The notes under the pieces are model-generated. The model was not told the DNA's origin. It was given only the letters and a program-made list of their open reading frames with translations, and ran no database searches. Shown piece after piece: positions 7,320 through 17,800 of a stretch of DNA of 18,903 nt. Source of the DNA: Monoraphidium neglectum (taxonomy: Eukaryota > Chlorophyta > Chlorophyceae > Sphaeropleales > Selenastraceae). The DNA lies in NCBI RefSeq assembly GCF_000611645.1, contig NW_014012730.1, positions 1 to 18,903 on the forward strand, read 5' to 3'. Every line of letters starts with the position of its first letter. Position 1 is the first letter of the stretch. Made by a program: the position numbers and the translations under genes.

Positions 7320-10300
7320 ATGCGACTGCTGGTCCTGGGAGTAGTGCTGCTGCTGACTTGTGGAGCGGGCAGCCCCGCCGCTGCCGTGCAGTACAATGGC
7401 GTGGATGCATCTCAAAGCGCTGCCGCGCCGCGAGCTGCTGCACCTCTGTTGACGGACGCGGTCCAGCAGTTTGTAGGGGCCCTGTTTCGCCTGGCTGCCC
7501 CATTCACCACGCCCAGTGCAGCCCCGGCCCGTGTGGATGCCGAACCCCAGCAGCAGGCGGCCGCGCCCGTGGCGCCGCAGCCGGTAGCAGCTTCTGAAGC
7601 GATCGCGCCTGCGAAGGCGGACACACCACAGCCGCAGGCAGCCCAGGCCAGCCCTGTCGCGCCCGCAGCCGCGAGCGAGCCCAAATCATTGGCAGTCGTA
7701 GGGGCAGGTCCCGAAACGGCCCCCCTGGCCAGCCCTGCGTTGGTCCAGCAGCCGGTTGCCCCATCGCCGCCCGTGGCACCCAAGCGGACGGATTCTGCGC
7801 AGCAAGTGGCGGCGCGGCCGGTGATGCTGCCCCAAGACGAGAAGCTGCAGGAAGCTGCCTTGGCAAAGGCGCTAGCGAAGCACTCGGACTATGGTGCTTA
7901 CGACAGGCGGCCACCGTATGGGTGGGCCAAAGGGCGGAAGGCGGGCGGGCAGCCGGAGCCTGTTAGAGGACTGGTCAACCCTGACAAGCCGGCGCTGAGC
8001 AAAAAGTCTTCTTCCATGGAGGGTGAGAGTGCGGTGGTGATGTGCTGCAAGTCTGCCCGGTTGTGTGTGCGGGAGCGTGCATGCGTGCGAGCTTGCACAT
8101 GAGGGCATGATTCTGTGTCAGTGCAAGAGCTCCTTACACGAACTGTGCGCCCATGCATGCGCACCTTCATGCAGCGGCAATCTGCCCTGTACAACTCAGC
8201 TGACGGAAGCCTGGACACAGCACCAACTCAAGACCCCCCCCAAAAAAACCGCTGCGGTTTCACCCCTCGCCGCCTCGCGCGTGTTTATCCCCTCGCCTGG
8301 TCAGACCTGGTGCTGCCTTGGGGCTATCCCCTGGAGACCTACCCTGTGGAGACGGAGGACGGCTTTGTGCTGCGGCTGTACCGCATCCCCTACGGCGTGA
8401 AGAACTCGACAAAGCCAGACCCCAGGAAGCCGGTGGTCCTCCTGATCCACGGCATCACGCTGGCCAGCAGCTGCTTCGTGGTGCTGGACCCAGAGTCGAG
8501 CATGGGGTTCTACCTGGCGGATGCAGGTGAGGATGTGTTGCAGATGTGTTGTAGTGTAGGTGCAAAGCATGTGGGCGGGGGGGGGGGATATCATATGCAT
8601 GCGCGCATGCGAAGTGTATGTGCACACGCTTGCACACGTTCAGTGTTTTGAGCTCATGCATGGGTGTTGGTTTGCACAAGCCCATGCATTAACATGGGCT
8701 GCGCGTGCACACTCGGTGCATGTGTCATCTATGCTTGATTTCTACTTGTGCTTGAACTTTGTTGGCTCTGCGCACGCTGGCTCTGCATTCTTAAGCAATT
8801 GTTTGCAAGCCGCCGCTCCCTCTCACACCGCGCAAACCCCCTCTTGGCCGCGCCGCCCATCATCCTTGTCAGGCTTCGATGTGTGGATGCTGAACACGCG
8901 CTCCAACACATACAGCCGTGGCAACAGGTACCGCGGTGACACCTCTGTCGCGTACTGGCAGTACTCCATCGACGAGCTGGCCCTGCTCGACCTCCCAGCT
9001 CAGATAGACTTCATCCTGAAGTTCACCGGGAAACCCAGCCTCGCGACGGTCGGCCACTCCCAGGGCTGCACGCTGCCGCTCATGCTGCTGTCCGCAAAGC
9101 CGGAGTACAATGCAAAGGTCTGGCTGATGATGCAGATAGGGGCGGTGACTCATGCGGAGGAGATACAAGCAAAGTATATGCGGCACCAGGCGGAGCTGCG
9201 CTCGGCCCAGAAGGTGGGGCACTCGCCTCCGCGGCTAACCGCTTGTTTCGAATTAGAGACGGAGAGGGCGTCAACGCGCTCGTGGATGTTTGGTGGGGGA
9301 AGTGCTCAAGCGAACGCAGCCGCCCTTCAGGCACATGCGAGCAGGGCCCCCCTCCTACCATACGCGCCTGCGGCCGCGACTCCCGCGCCCCTGCTTGCAC
9401 CCCTGTGCATGCACCACTGATGACCCCCCGCTCTTGGCGCGCGACGCGCCCTGCAGGTGCTGGGCGGCGCAGCCATCGGGAACTTCATCATGAACTCTGT
9501 CACTTCGCAGCTCATCTCGTCCTGCAACGGCACCTACTCGCGGCTCCGCTACTGTCAGAAGCTGATCCACTTCTTGGTGGGCGGCTTGTGATGGAGCGAA
9601 TCTAGCCTGGCCGCTGTCAGCAGGGCTCTCCCCGAGGTTGGCGCGGCAAAACCAGCACCTTTGCAGCGGCCATCCCGCTCCAAGCCCTGCCCTCATCCAC
9701 ATGTTTCAGCGCATCCCTCGCCTTGCGCGCGCCGACAAGCGAGCGACCGACTGCGCCACCCGTTGCTGCGCTCAATGCGCCCGCTGACGCTCTGGCAGTT
9801 TTATGGCGACACGCTCCTGGTCTCGCCATGGGACCTCATGAGGATCGGCAGCACATGGCCATCCACTGTTGGCACCCGCAACCTCGACCACTGGTGCGGC
9901 CCGCGAGGGCGTGCCCGATGTCGGCAAGATGCCCCTGGTCGCTAGCCCGGGTGATTTTGCACGCCTGCTGGGTGCTTTGTGCGCGTTGTGGGCGCATTCA
10001 AATGCATGTGCGTTCGCACTCGCACATGCATGTGCGTGCGCACTCGCACATGCACACGCACACGTACATGCACTCGCACATGCACACGCACACGCACACG
10101 TACACGCACACGCGCACGCGCGCATCCCCTTCCCACACATATACACAACCACAGGAGCCAGATGTCGCTCTCAGCCAGCGGGCTTCGGATGTATGACTTT
10201 GGCACGAACTGCTCGTCAACGCTCAATATCCAGAAGCAGGCCTTCCAGGAGACCTGCAACCAGGCCATATATGGACAGGAGGATCCGCCCAAATACGACC

Positions 10301-11120
10301 TCTCAATGGTGACAGCCCGAGCGGCCATCCTTGAAGGTGCGCGCCCCGGGCCGCTCCCGGCTCCCGTGCTCGAGTTGGCCGAGGGTGCCAGCGGCCAGCC
10401 GCGAGGGCTGCGCATGCGAGGCAGGGCGATGCTGGGTCTATTCAGGTGTTGTTGGGCCGGGTTCATGTGGGGCCAGGTTCATTCGGGAGTTGTCGTCGAT
10501 TCAAAAACGCGTGTGGCCCGCTGGCGCCCAAACGTCACGCCAGGGGCAAACGACGTGATGGCGACCCCTGCTGATGTGGACAAGGTGGTCAAGGAGTGGG
10601 GGGCCCAGCTGGTCTACAACAAGCTCTACCCCATGTACTCTCACATGGACTTTGTCTGGTGGGCAGGGGGCTGTCGTGTGGAAGCACCCGCGATTGGACC
10701 TGGCAGGGCGGCCACGCGCCGCCGCGGTCGTGGGCTCGCTCTGGCCGGGGCATGAGGGGCCGACACAAAATGGGCCTGGGAGGCACATATCAGGGGTCCT
10801 GAGGCTTGAAAAGGCGGGGGGAAGGTCCTTGGTGGCAGCGATCCCAGCTAGCTGCGCAACGCGGTCATTGCTGACCGGCCCCGCACCTCTTGAAACATTC
10901 GATTCCGGCAGCGCCCCTGCGCAGCGCTCGCTAGGTGCCGGCAGTCTGTCACCCCTTGCCCTCTGCTCACAACGCTGACACAGCTTCATCCTCACCTCAC
11001 ATTGGTCCCCTCTGCCACGCCTGCTGCGGCTCCCCCCACCGCAGGGCGCGGGACCCCCTTCCAAAGCAGGACATCATTCAGCTGCTCTGGCGCTTCGCGC
11101 CACCGCCCGGCGCACCTTGA
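7320..11120 (+). CDS. Secreted acid lipase, gastric/lysosomal (AB-hydrolase lipase) family, eight exons
   Basis: Exons: 7320-8022, 8305-8526, 8873-9213, 9457-9576, 9799-9893, 10155-10336, 10544-10658, 11045-11120; 617 aa in frame. The family hydrolyses triacylglycerols or sterol esters. Residues 1-22 form a signal peptide (MRLLVLGVVLLLTCGAG...); an in-frame ATG at 7281 is an alternative start. Residues about 23-230 are Pro/Ala/Gln-rich linker. The lipase domain opens with LPWGYPLETYPVETEDGFVL, then VVLLIHGITLASS (oxyanion HG) and GFDVWMLNTRSNTYS. The nucleophile elbow is GHSQG with Ser371 (9058-9060); Asp558 lies in GANDVM (10552-10554) and His588 in SHMDFVW (10642-10644). The NLDHWSQ...YDFG block is also typical. 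The exon 4/5 junction (HFL|FYGD) is the least certain, but it restores the family's spacing between the conserved Cys and the NLDHW block. Expected location is extracellular, vacuolar or a lytic compartment. Confidence 0.9.
10003..10150 (+). repeat. CA/CG/TG-rich simple sequence in lipase intron 5
   Basis: Degenerate repeats of CACACG, CGCACATGCA and similar units occupy most of the 3' half of intron 5 (9894-10154) and end just before its acceptor. Alternating purine-pyrimidine stretches are frequent. The open frames crossing it on both strands encode His-Thr or Val-Cys repeats and are not genes. Confidence 0.8.
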
Positions 11121-12513
11121 GCGCTGCCGCTAAAAGTATTAGCATGCTCCTCCGTCTTCACAGCAGAGCGCCGCCCGCAACATGAAACCCTTCGAGTGCA
11201 CATGTAGCGGGTTGCGCACCACTTGGACGCCATGTGCGTCCATGCAGGGCAGCAGGGCAGCAGTTTCAACCATGCTCGAACACAAAGGGTCCAGGCCCCT
11301 TCCTTTGCACCATGAGACAGCCCCCTCTTATGGTTGCGTAGTTCACCATCCCAAACAACGCAAGGGCTGCTTTCCCGGCTCCCACCGCCAGCACCTATGA
11401 ATTGCCATGCCATATTGTTACTCTTGAGAGGGTCTGGCGGCAAAGCAAAGGCTGCACGCGCTGGCGCGCCGCACCCCCTGTTTTGTCCGCCTCCCAGAAT
11501 GATCGGACATGCGTGCATTTATTGCCGCTACATGCGGCTGCGTCGCTTTCTGTTGTGTCCAAGGCAGTGTTTGCACCACGTTGTCTTATTTCCCACAAGC
11601 TGAGCAAAGCCAGTCGGCTGCGATCCCATAACAGCTATGCGCGGTCCCATGCCCTGTGCATCGGGCGCACGTGGAGCTCCGTGCGCCTCCATTTTAGTGC
11701 AGAACGCCTCTGTGCTGCACCCGCACTGACGGTTGTGGCGGCGCCGTCTGTGCGGCTTACCCTCCCTGGTGTACCTGCGACACTGGACGCTTGTTCTCGC
11801 GCACCGACATGCAACGCGTTCCAGGATCACTCAGCCAGTCGCGGTTGCTGAATTGCTCACGATGCTTCAACACGTGTGGCATGGCCGCAGCTGGCCTGTT
11901 CAGGCGCCGCGCTCCTGTGCCTGTTGGGTTGCCTGTTCTGCCGTTGCCGCACCACACTTTTGGCGGCGCGCGCAGCTCCACAGCAAGCAAGCGCTCCTAA
12001 AGGAATGAATACACACTACATCACGGGCAAAATCTGGAACGGTGGCCCTGCACTGCTACACCGCTGGTGTGGCCGCAGCAGGCGGCGAGAAGGTGGTGTC
12101 CAGGCAACCTCACCCTATCGCGCACTGCACGCATGGCTCGCCAGCATCGTGACAACCGCTCAACGCCTTTGGTGCAGCTGGTACGCTGAGGAACCGCGTG
12201 ATGCTGATTACAGACGCACTCAATTCTGATGGGTGGGTTTGCGGGCGTCGCCGAAGTGGGGGTCCGAGGGTGCAGGAGAGCGAGCTGCGGACACATTGCA
12301 GCACAGCCGCCTGATATTATCTTCACGAGTGCTGACTCTCGTTTGCCTTTGCCCCTTGCTCCGAACCCAGTGCACACGCATCCGTTCTGGTTTCAGTGCC
12401 GTCTCGCTTCTGGGTGCCAGCTGCCCAGGGGGCCTTGCTGCCTTGCAGTCGGCGATTGCATGCAGCAAACCTGCCGGCGGGTTCGGGCTCAAGTAAGGCA
12501 AACATATTGAAGT

Positions 12514-12518
12514 GTAAC
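12514..12518 (+). terminator. Candidate poly(A) signal TGTAA for the lipase transcript
   Basis: TGTAA is the usual green-algal poly(A) signal. This is the first one found on the plus strand after the lipase stop at 11120, but it implies a 1.4-kb 3' UTR. Another occurs at 12863-12867. Five-base matches are common by chance, so support is weak. Confidence 0.25.
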
Positions 12519-12618
12519 ACACAAACCCCCGGGGGACTGAAACTGCTAGCAGCGCTTTGACTTTGACTGGCCTCCGGATGACCCGCACGCAACAATGCAG
12601 GGACACAAGTAACGATTG

Positions 12619-12637
12619 GCACGGCTCATGAGCGTGC
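12619..12637. repeat. 19-bp near-perfect palindrome centred on CTCATGAG
   Basis: GCACGGCTCATGAGCGTGC contains the perfect 10-bp palindrome GCTCATGAGC flanked by complementary GCAC and GTGC, with one extra G on the left side. The CTCATGAG core recurs at 18840-18847. Function is unknown; it may be a dimeric binding site or chance. Confidence 0.5.
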
Positions 12638-13302
12638 AGCAGGAGCGGCACCAGCATCAGTGAGAGGTTGGGCAGCCCCTTCATTAGTCAATATTCAGGT
12701 ATTCCTATGCAGCAAGCGGTAGCGTGGGATCCGCATGAAAGACAGTCACCCTCACCGCCATTTAGCCATCGGGGGCACTTGTTCAAGTTGCCCACTTTCA
12801 CGGTCGACACCAAGGACACGTCTGGTGACCAGAATTGTTCCAATCTGGAACTGCAGCGTCGATGTAAGCATGCAGCACACTGCACCGATGGTCTGGACAT
12901 GGGGGGGGGCTGCAGTAGCATATGGAGCTCAGATCTGGAGCTGGAAAACAGTCGCGATGCGCGCTAAGCCTGCACATTGCTCAGCAGCGAGGGCGTGCGG
13001 ATTTGCAATCAAATCTTCTTGGTGCTCCACATTTCTTCGATCATCACGAGGCGCTTCTCAGGCATCATGCGTTTGACCAAGTTAACCCCTTGTTGACTTT
13101 GTTGTGCAATTAGAGGCAATGGGCCGACCCCTTGCAAACCTGGAAACCAGATTGATCAGCAACGTCGCACGCGGCGACGGCTTCTCCACGCTCTTTACTA
13201 TTCCTGCCCCAGCGACCATACCATGGCACTACCTGCAGCGTCGCCCGCCATGAGTGCCTTGAGCACACATGCCACAGGCATCTGGCGTGTTCGCCCAAGC
13301 CT

Positions 13303-13316
13303 GTACAGTACTGTAC
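13303..13316. repeat. Perfect 14-bp palindrome with three GTAC cores
   Basis: GTACAGTACTGTAC is a perfect palindrome with GTAC at 13303, 13308 and 13313. It resembles the arms of the inverted repeat at 1539-1650. Related single sites lie at 13529-13532 and 13798-13801. Confidence 0.6.
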
Positions 13317-13544
13317 GGCCTTTGGGTGCTGAGGCGCGTCATGGTTAATGGGACTGGGAAGCAAAGAATTGCACTCCCCACACAGGCACATACAACGTGC
13401 TGCGGACCCAAAATTGCGCAACTGCCAAGCAACGCGTGCGCCTCCCCTGCACTGCTTTGGAATGCCAACTGCCTTGCTGGCGGGCTGCCAGCGCGATCAT
13501 CAAGCCACCACCTGTCCCCTGCATTACGGTACAGTCTTCCCCCA

Positions 13545-13549
13545 TTACA
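13545..13549 (-). terminator. Candidate poly(A) signal TGTAA for the minus-strand membrane-protein gene
   Basis: The complement of TTACA lies about 480 bases past the stop codon at 14027, a reasonable 3' UTR length for a green alga. The match is only five bases, so chance occurrence is possible. Confidence 0.35.
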
Positions 13550-14026
13550 GTGACCCATCTGGGGTCGGCGGCACGTTCGCTATAGCTGGCTTGTTCGCTA
13601 TCGCGAGTAGTGAAATTTGGCAGCTGCTGGTTCGCTGTGGCGGGGGGCGTCACAAAATCCAGCGATTCAGGGCTGCTTTGCTCTGAATGCCAAGAGCTAC
13701 ATATCAAGCAAGTATTTTCGATTGAAATCAGCTCTATGGGGCCAAAGGGGTGATAGGCTGCCTGGAATTTGTTGACCCTAAACCCCATTCGCATACTGTA
13801 CCTGCCCGCCACTGCTGTGTTGTTGACGGGCTGTTGCTTGAGCCGCTTCAGCAGCACCTTCCTTTGGTCAGCGCGTCCACGAACATGCAACTGTCTCATG
13901 CTTTTGGGAATTCCCACAGACTGACTCTGGCAACATACACGGCATGTGCCGATCACAAAACTCAACTGCAACTTTTAACAAGGACAAGCTCGCTACGACC
14001 AGGCAGCACTTGCCAGTCGCCCGCAC

Positions 14027-14252
14027 TCATGCTACCGCCCAAGGGCGGTGGAACGTGGCTGTATCTTGGAGCTCGACATACCCCGGCCGGCGCGTCCGCT
14101 GGTACCAATGCATGGCCTTCCACCCCATGAATGCCAGCAGGGCGACAGCCCCAATGCAGACCAGCTCAAACACAAACCCCTGGGAGCCGGAAAACTGTGG
14201 AGGGTCTGGCCCTCGGCGGCCGTGCGGTGCACCACTGCCTTGCAGCAGACGG

Positions 14253-14307
<55 letters not shown>

Positions 14308-14804
14308 GCTGCTGCTGCTGCTGCTGCCGCTGCTGCTGCTGCCGCTGCTGCTGTTGCCAATGCTGCTGCTGCTGCCCCTGCTGCGATCGGCTCGAGCGCC
14401 AATGCTGCAGCTCCCCTTGATGCTGCTCCTGAAGGAAAATGGCCTGCTCAAGTTGTGTTTGCTTGTCATGTTGCTGTGTCAGGGGCAGGAGGGACCACGC
14501 CCCCTGTGGCTCGGACAAATGTACTGGCGGCGCGGCCGTGACACTTGGACGCCGCTGCACATCAGCGTGTGGTTTGCCTGACAACCACGCGGGCGCAACT
14601 GCATGCCAGGCATCGCTAGGACGCTGCTGGTGCTGTGAAAGCGCCGCTGCCTTGGTCGCTGCGACGCATCCAGGTGGGCAGAGTGTGTGTGAGCGAAGTT
14701 GCATCAGCACGCACGCCAGCGAATCACAAAGCGGTATCAGGGAGTCGACTCTTACCCGCGAGGACGAGCAGCACCGATGCCACGAAGGACAAAGAGGTGT
14801 TCAT
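14027..14804 (-). CDS. Putative type I membrane protein with signal peptide and polyglutamine region (two exons)
   Basis: Exons on the minus strand: 14804-14756 and 14658-14027, joined in frame to 226 aa. The donor is G|GTAAGAGT and the acceptor TCGCAG; a second possible acceptor lies 12 bases further in. Splicing completes a good signal peptide, MNTSLSFVASVLLVLAATKA. Residues about 109-151 are almost entirely Gln with some Arg, His and Trp. A hydrophobic segment at about 178-197 (FVFELVCIGAVALLAFMGWK) is followed by YQRTRR and a short tail containing YVEL, which fits the YxxL-type sorting signal. This predicts a lumenal or extracellular Gln-rich domain, one membrane pass and a cytosolic tail of about 25 residues. 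I do not recognise the family. The start lies in the region where the plus-strand methyltransferase gene also appears to begin. Confidence 0.6.
14255..14383 (-). repeat. (CAG)n tract encoding polyglutamine
   Basis: On the plus strand this is CTG repeats with CCG, TTG and CCA interruptions. On the minus strand it reads as CAG/CAA codons with occasional CGG in the frame of the membrane-protein gene. Other frames of the same tract give poly-Ala, poly-Leu, poly-Cys or poly-Ser open frames, which are artefacts. Confidence 0.85.
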
Positions 14805-17800
14805 CTCATACGCACGCCCCTTGCACGCAGAAAGGCACGCTTGCAGCCAATTCAACTGTTTGTTTTGACTGGAATAAGAATACGGTAACACAGCGAGTGG
14901 TACCTGGTGAGACTTTCGAACAGGTTTGAACTCGCAAGAAGGACGCCTGCTATGGAGCATACGCGCGATCTGAATCGAAGGAAGAAACGAGACACTATAT
15001 GTGACAACTGATCACCCACCAGATCGTTGTTGTGAACCGTCCCGCCTTCGGCTTGTCCTTCAATTATCTCCCAGGCGACACAGGGCTGGCGCTAGCGTCA
15101 ATGGGGACCGCAAAGCAGTCCCAGCCTGGCGGCTTGGGCGGGCTGTACTCCATCATGCAGACAATGGAGGTGCGCAGAATTCGCAGGCGCTTGCGTTGAT
15201 CGCGCAGCAATGGCGGCAGGAGGAGGGAGCTATGAGAGCACATGCAGCACCACCAAATTATATCCTTGTCGCCAATCACCATCGCATTGTCACCTGGGCA
15301 ACCCGCTCGCACAGCCCCCTTGCCCGCCACATGCAACACCCAAGCACCCCCCCTCGCGCCGCCCGCCCCCGCTCGCCCCGGCACCGCCGCGCCCCCGCGC
15401 AGTCCAAGCTCGGCGGCGGCGAGGGCGTGGAGGGCATCTATGGATCCATCACCGCCACCGGCATGCAGAAGATTTTCGACTGCATGCATCACAGCTGCGC
15501 CCTGGGGCCCAGGAGCACGCTCATCGACATAGGAGCCGGCCTTGGGAGGTGAGGGCTGAGCAGCGCAGGGGCCCCGAGCGGGGCAGGCGCGCGGACGCGC
15601 ACACGTTGTCTATGCCGCCGCTCGCCACCCTGGCGCAGCCTGCCGCCACCCGCCGTGCAGTGCGGGGACACAAAACTCGGTGGAGTGGCGTGGCTTGTGG
15701 CCCGCCTGGGCAAGCACCCCTCCTTCCCTGCCTCTGCTGCGCAGGTCTGTGCTCCTAGTGCTTCCCATTGAGCCAAACACAACAAGCGCCTGCGCAAGAC
15801 ACCCCAAATCCACTCAAAACACACATACACGTACATGCGCGCACACAGCACCCGACACCCTCCACAGCCTCCCCACCCCACGAACCCTCACACGAAAGCA
15901 CCAACTTGTTGCCCTACACCAGGCCCCTGCTGCACGCGGCGCTGAGCCACCGCCTCGCGGGCGCGTATGGCGTGGAGCTGGACCCCGTCAAGTGCTCCAA
16001 GGCGGAGGCCTTCATTGCTTATGTCATGCGCGAGCTGCGCGGCCGTGGCCTGGGCCACGACGGCATGGCCACGCCCCTCATCACGCGCGCGGCGGTCGAG
16101 CGGGTGCGGGGCGCGGAGGGGCGGGGCGCGGAGGGGCGGGGGCGGCGGTGAGCGCGCCGCCAGGCTGCGGGCGTCGCTTGAAATAGCGCGGCTCGGCTGG
16201 TTCAAGGCGCCTGGGTCATGGGAACCCCGTGCGCCGGGATCTCCCATGTGGTCAACAATTTATCCTGCGCCTGTTGTTGGAAATGCTGTCTTCCCCCAGG
16301 TGGCGTCCCTGGACCCCGGGACCCACGCCTACAGCTTCTGGGAGGGCGTGCCGCGGGAGGGCAAGGCGGCGTTTGGGCGCCTCTTCCGCGCCTCGCCCAC
16401 GCTCAAGGTGCGAGCGGCGCACCAGGCAGCAGCCGGCAAGGCGCCAGACCAGGGTATGGGACTGGCGGCGCTTGCGGGGCCAGTGGCGCGCGCCTGGTTG
16501 GGTGCGTCGAGCGCTGCGCGTGGCACAAGCCTGCCGCCACGTCAGCACCCCCGACGCGCGCGCGTGCGCCCTTGCAACCGCTGCGTTGCATACGCGCACA
16601 TGTGCGCCCGCAGGCGGTGGCCGTTGTGCAGCGCGCGATGCGCGGCATCAACCCCTGTCTGGAGATGAGGCAGCTAGGGTTTGGGCCGCTGCTGCTGATC
16701 AAGAGCTTCTCTGTCAACATGTCGGGTGCGCGCGGCTGGCGCGGCCGCGCGGCGCCTTGGGGCCTAAGGGGGGTGTTTGGAGCGAGACGCGTCCCCTATT
16801 TAAACGGGAGGCCGATTGTTTGCATGCAGAATTGAGGCAGGCCGACTTCCAGGGTCCGGAAGGGCGCCGCGGCGTGTGCGGGCTGCGCCTTGCGTCGATC
16901 GGGCGCGCCTGCCGCCAACAGGGCTTGGGGAACACATACGCCACTTGGACGCCTGCCGGGCGTAGCAGCTGCCTTGCAGCTGCCTGCCACTGGTTGCCGG
17001 CGTGTGCCGCTTGCCTGCGAAGCCAGGGGCCGCATGTGGCTCCCATGCATCCATGCTCCTTCCGCCCATAAAACCAGCGAACCCAGCGTTTAACCGTCAC
17101 CTCCGCCCTCCTCCATCGCCCTGCTTCACAGGCAGCGGGCGAGCCTTCACGGCATACATCTTCTCAAAGGTGCCCGCCCCCACAGCCGACCTGCTGCGCC
17201 GCCAGTCGCGCGCCAGCATCGGCGCTGATGCTGCAGGCAGCCCCTCCGCCGCGAGCCCGAGCTGCAGCGGCTCCGCGGGCGGCGATGCAGACGCGGCGTC
17301 GCCGGCGGCGGCGGCACCGCCGCGGGCGGGGCGCGGCGCGCCGGGCGCCGCGACGGCGCACCCGCAGCGGCTGGTGCGGCTGCGCACAGCTGAGTCCGAG
17401 GCGGAGGCGGAGAGCCAGATGCGGCAGTGGCAGGCGCCGCTGGCGGCTGCGGCAGACTGCAAAGCGGCGGCCGGCCGCAGCCCGCGCGGCAAGCGGGGCC
17501 TGGCGGCGGGCGCGGGCGCGGCCGGGGAGCGGCAGGATGAGGAGGGGGTGGAGGGCGAGGGGTCGCCCAGCAAGAAGACGCGGGAAGCCGGCGCCAGCAA
17601 CAATGACAGCACGCGAAGCACAGATCAGGATGTGAGCGGCGGCGGCGCCGCGTCCCATTCGTATGGCCTCCGCCCCAAGCGGCTGGACCTGTCCAGGAGC
17701 CTCAGCGGCACGGGCTCTGGCGACGGTGCCGCGGCGGCGGCGCGGGCCGTGGGCGGGGCCAGGAGGGCGCGGCACGGGGCCGCAGCGGGCGCGGCGGACG

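Larger units (their letters stand above)
11121..14026. other. Convergent intergenic/3' UTR region; no supported gene
   Basis: This 2.9 kb lies between the lipase stop and the stop of the minus-strand membrane-protein gene, so two long 3' UTRs probably fill part of it. Base composition is less GC-rich than the coding regions. Open frames such as those at 11402-11851 (+), 12220-12684 (-) and 13345-13971 (-) contain no recognisable domain or conserved motif. Notable small elements are a 19-bp quasi-palindrome at 12619-12637, a GTAC palindrome at 13303-13316 and candidate poly(A) signals. Confidence 0.5.

Noticed and set aside
9979..10152. Possible CRISPR-like or tandem-repeat array of CGCACATGCA units
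   Set aside because: The units are degenerate simple sequence without fixed-length spacers, and they lie inside a lipase intron of a eukaryotic nuclear gene.
12220..12684. Minus-strand 154-codon frame with a hydrophobic start
   Set aside because: The opening residues weakly resemble a signal peptide, but the rest shows no domain, no fitting splice structure and ordinary noncoding composition.
14048..14581. Poly-Leu, poly-Ala and poly-Cys open frames on the plus strand
   Set aside because: They are alternative readings of the CTG/CAG repeat. Only the minus-strand Gln frame joins to a signal peptide exon and a transmembrane segment.
14911..14929. tRNA-like TTCGAAC T-loop sequence
   Set aside because: No acceptor stem, anticodon arm or D-loop could be placed around it. 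It lies at the 3' end of a putative methyltransferase exon.
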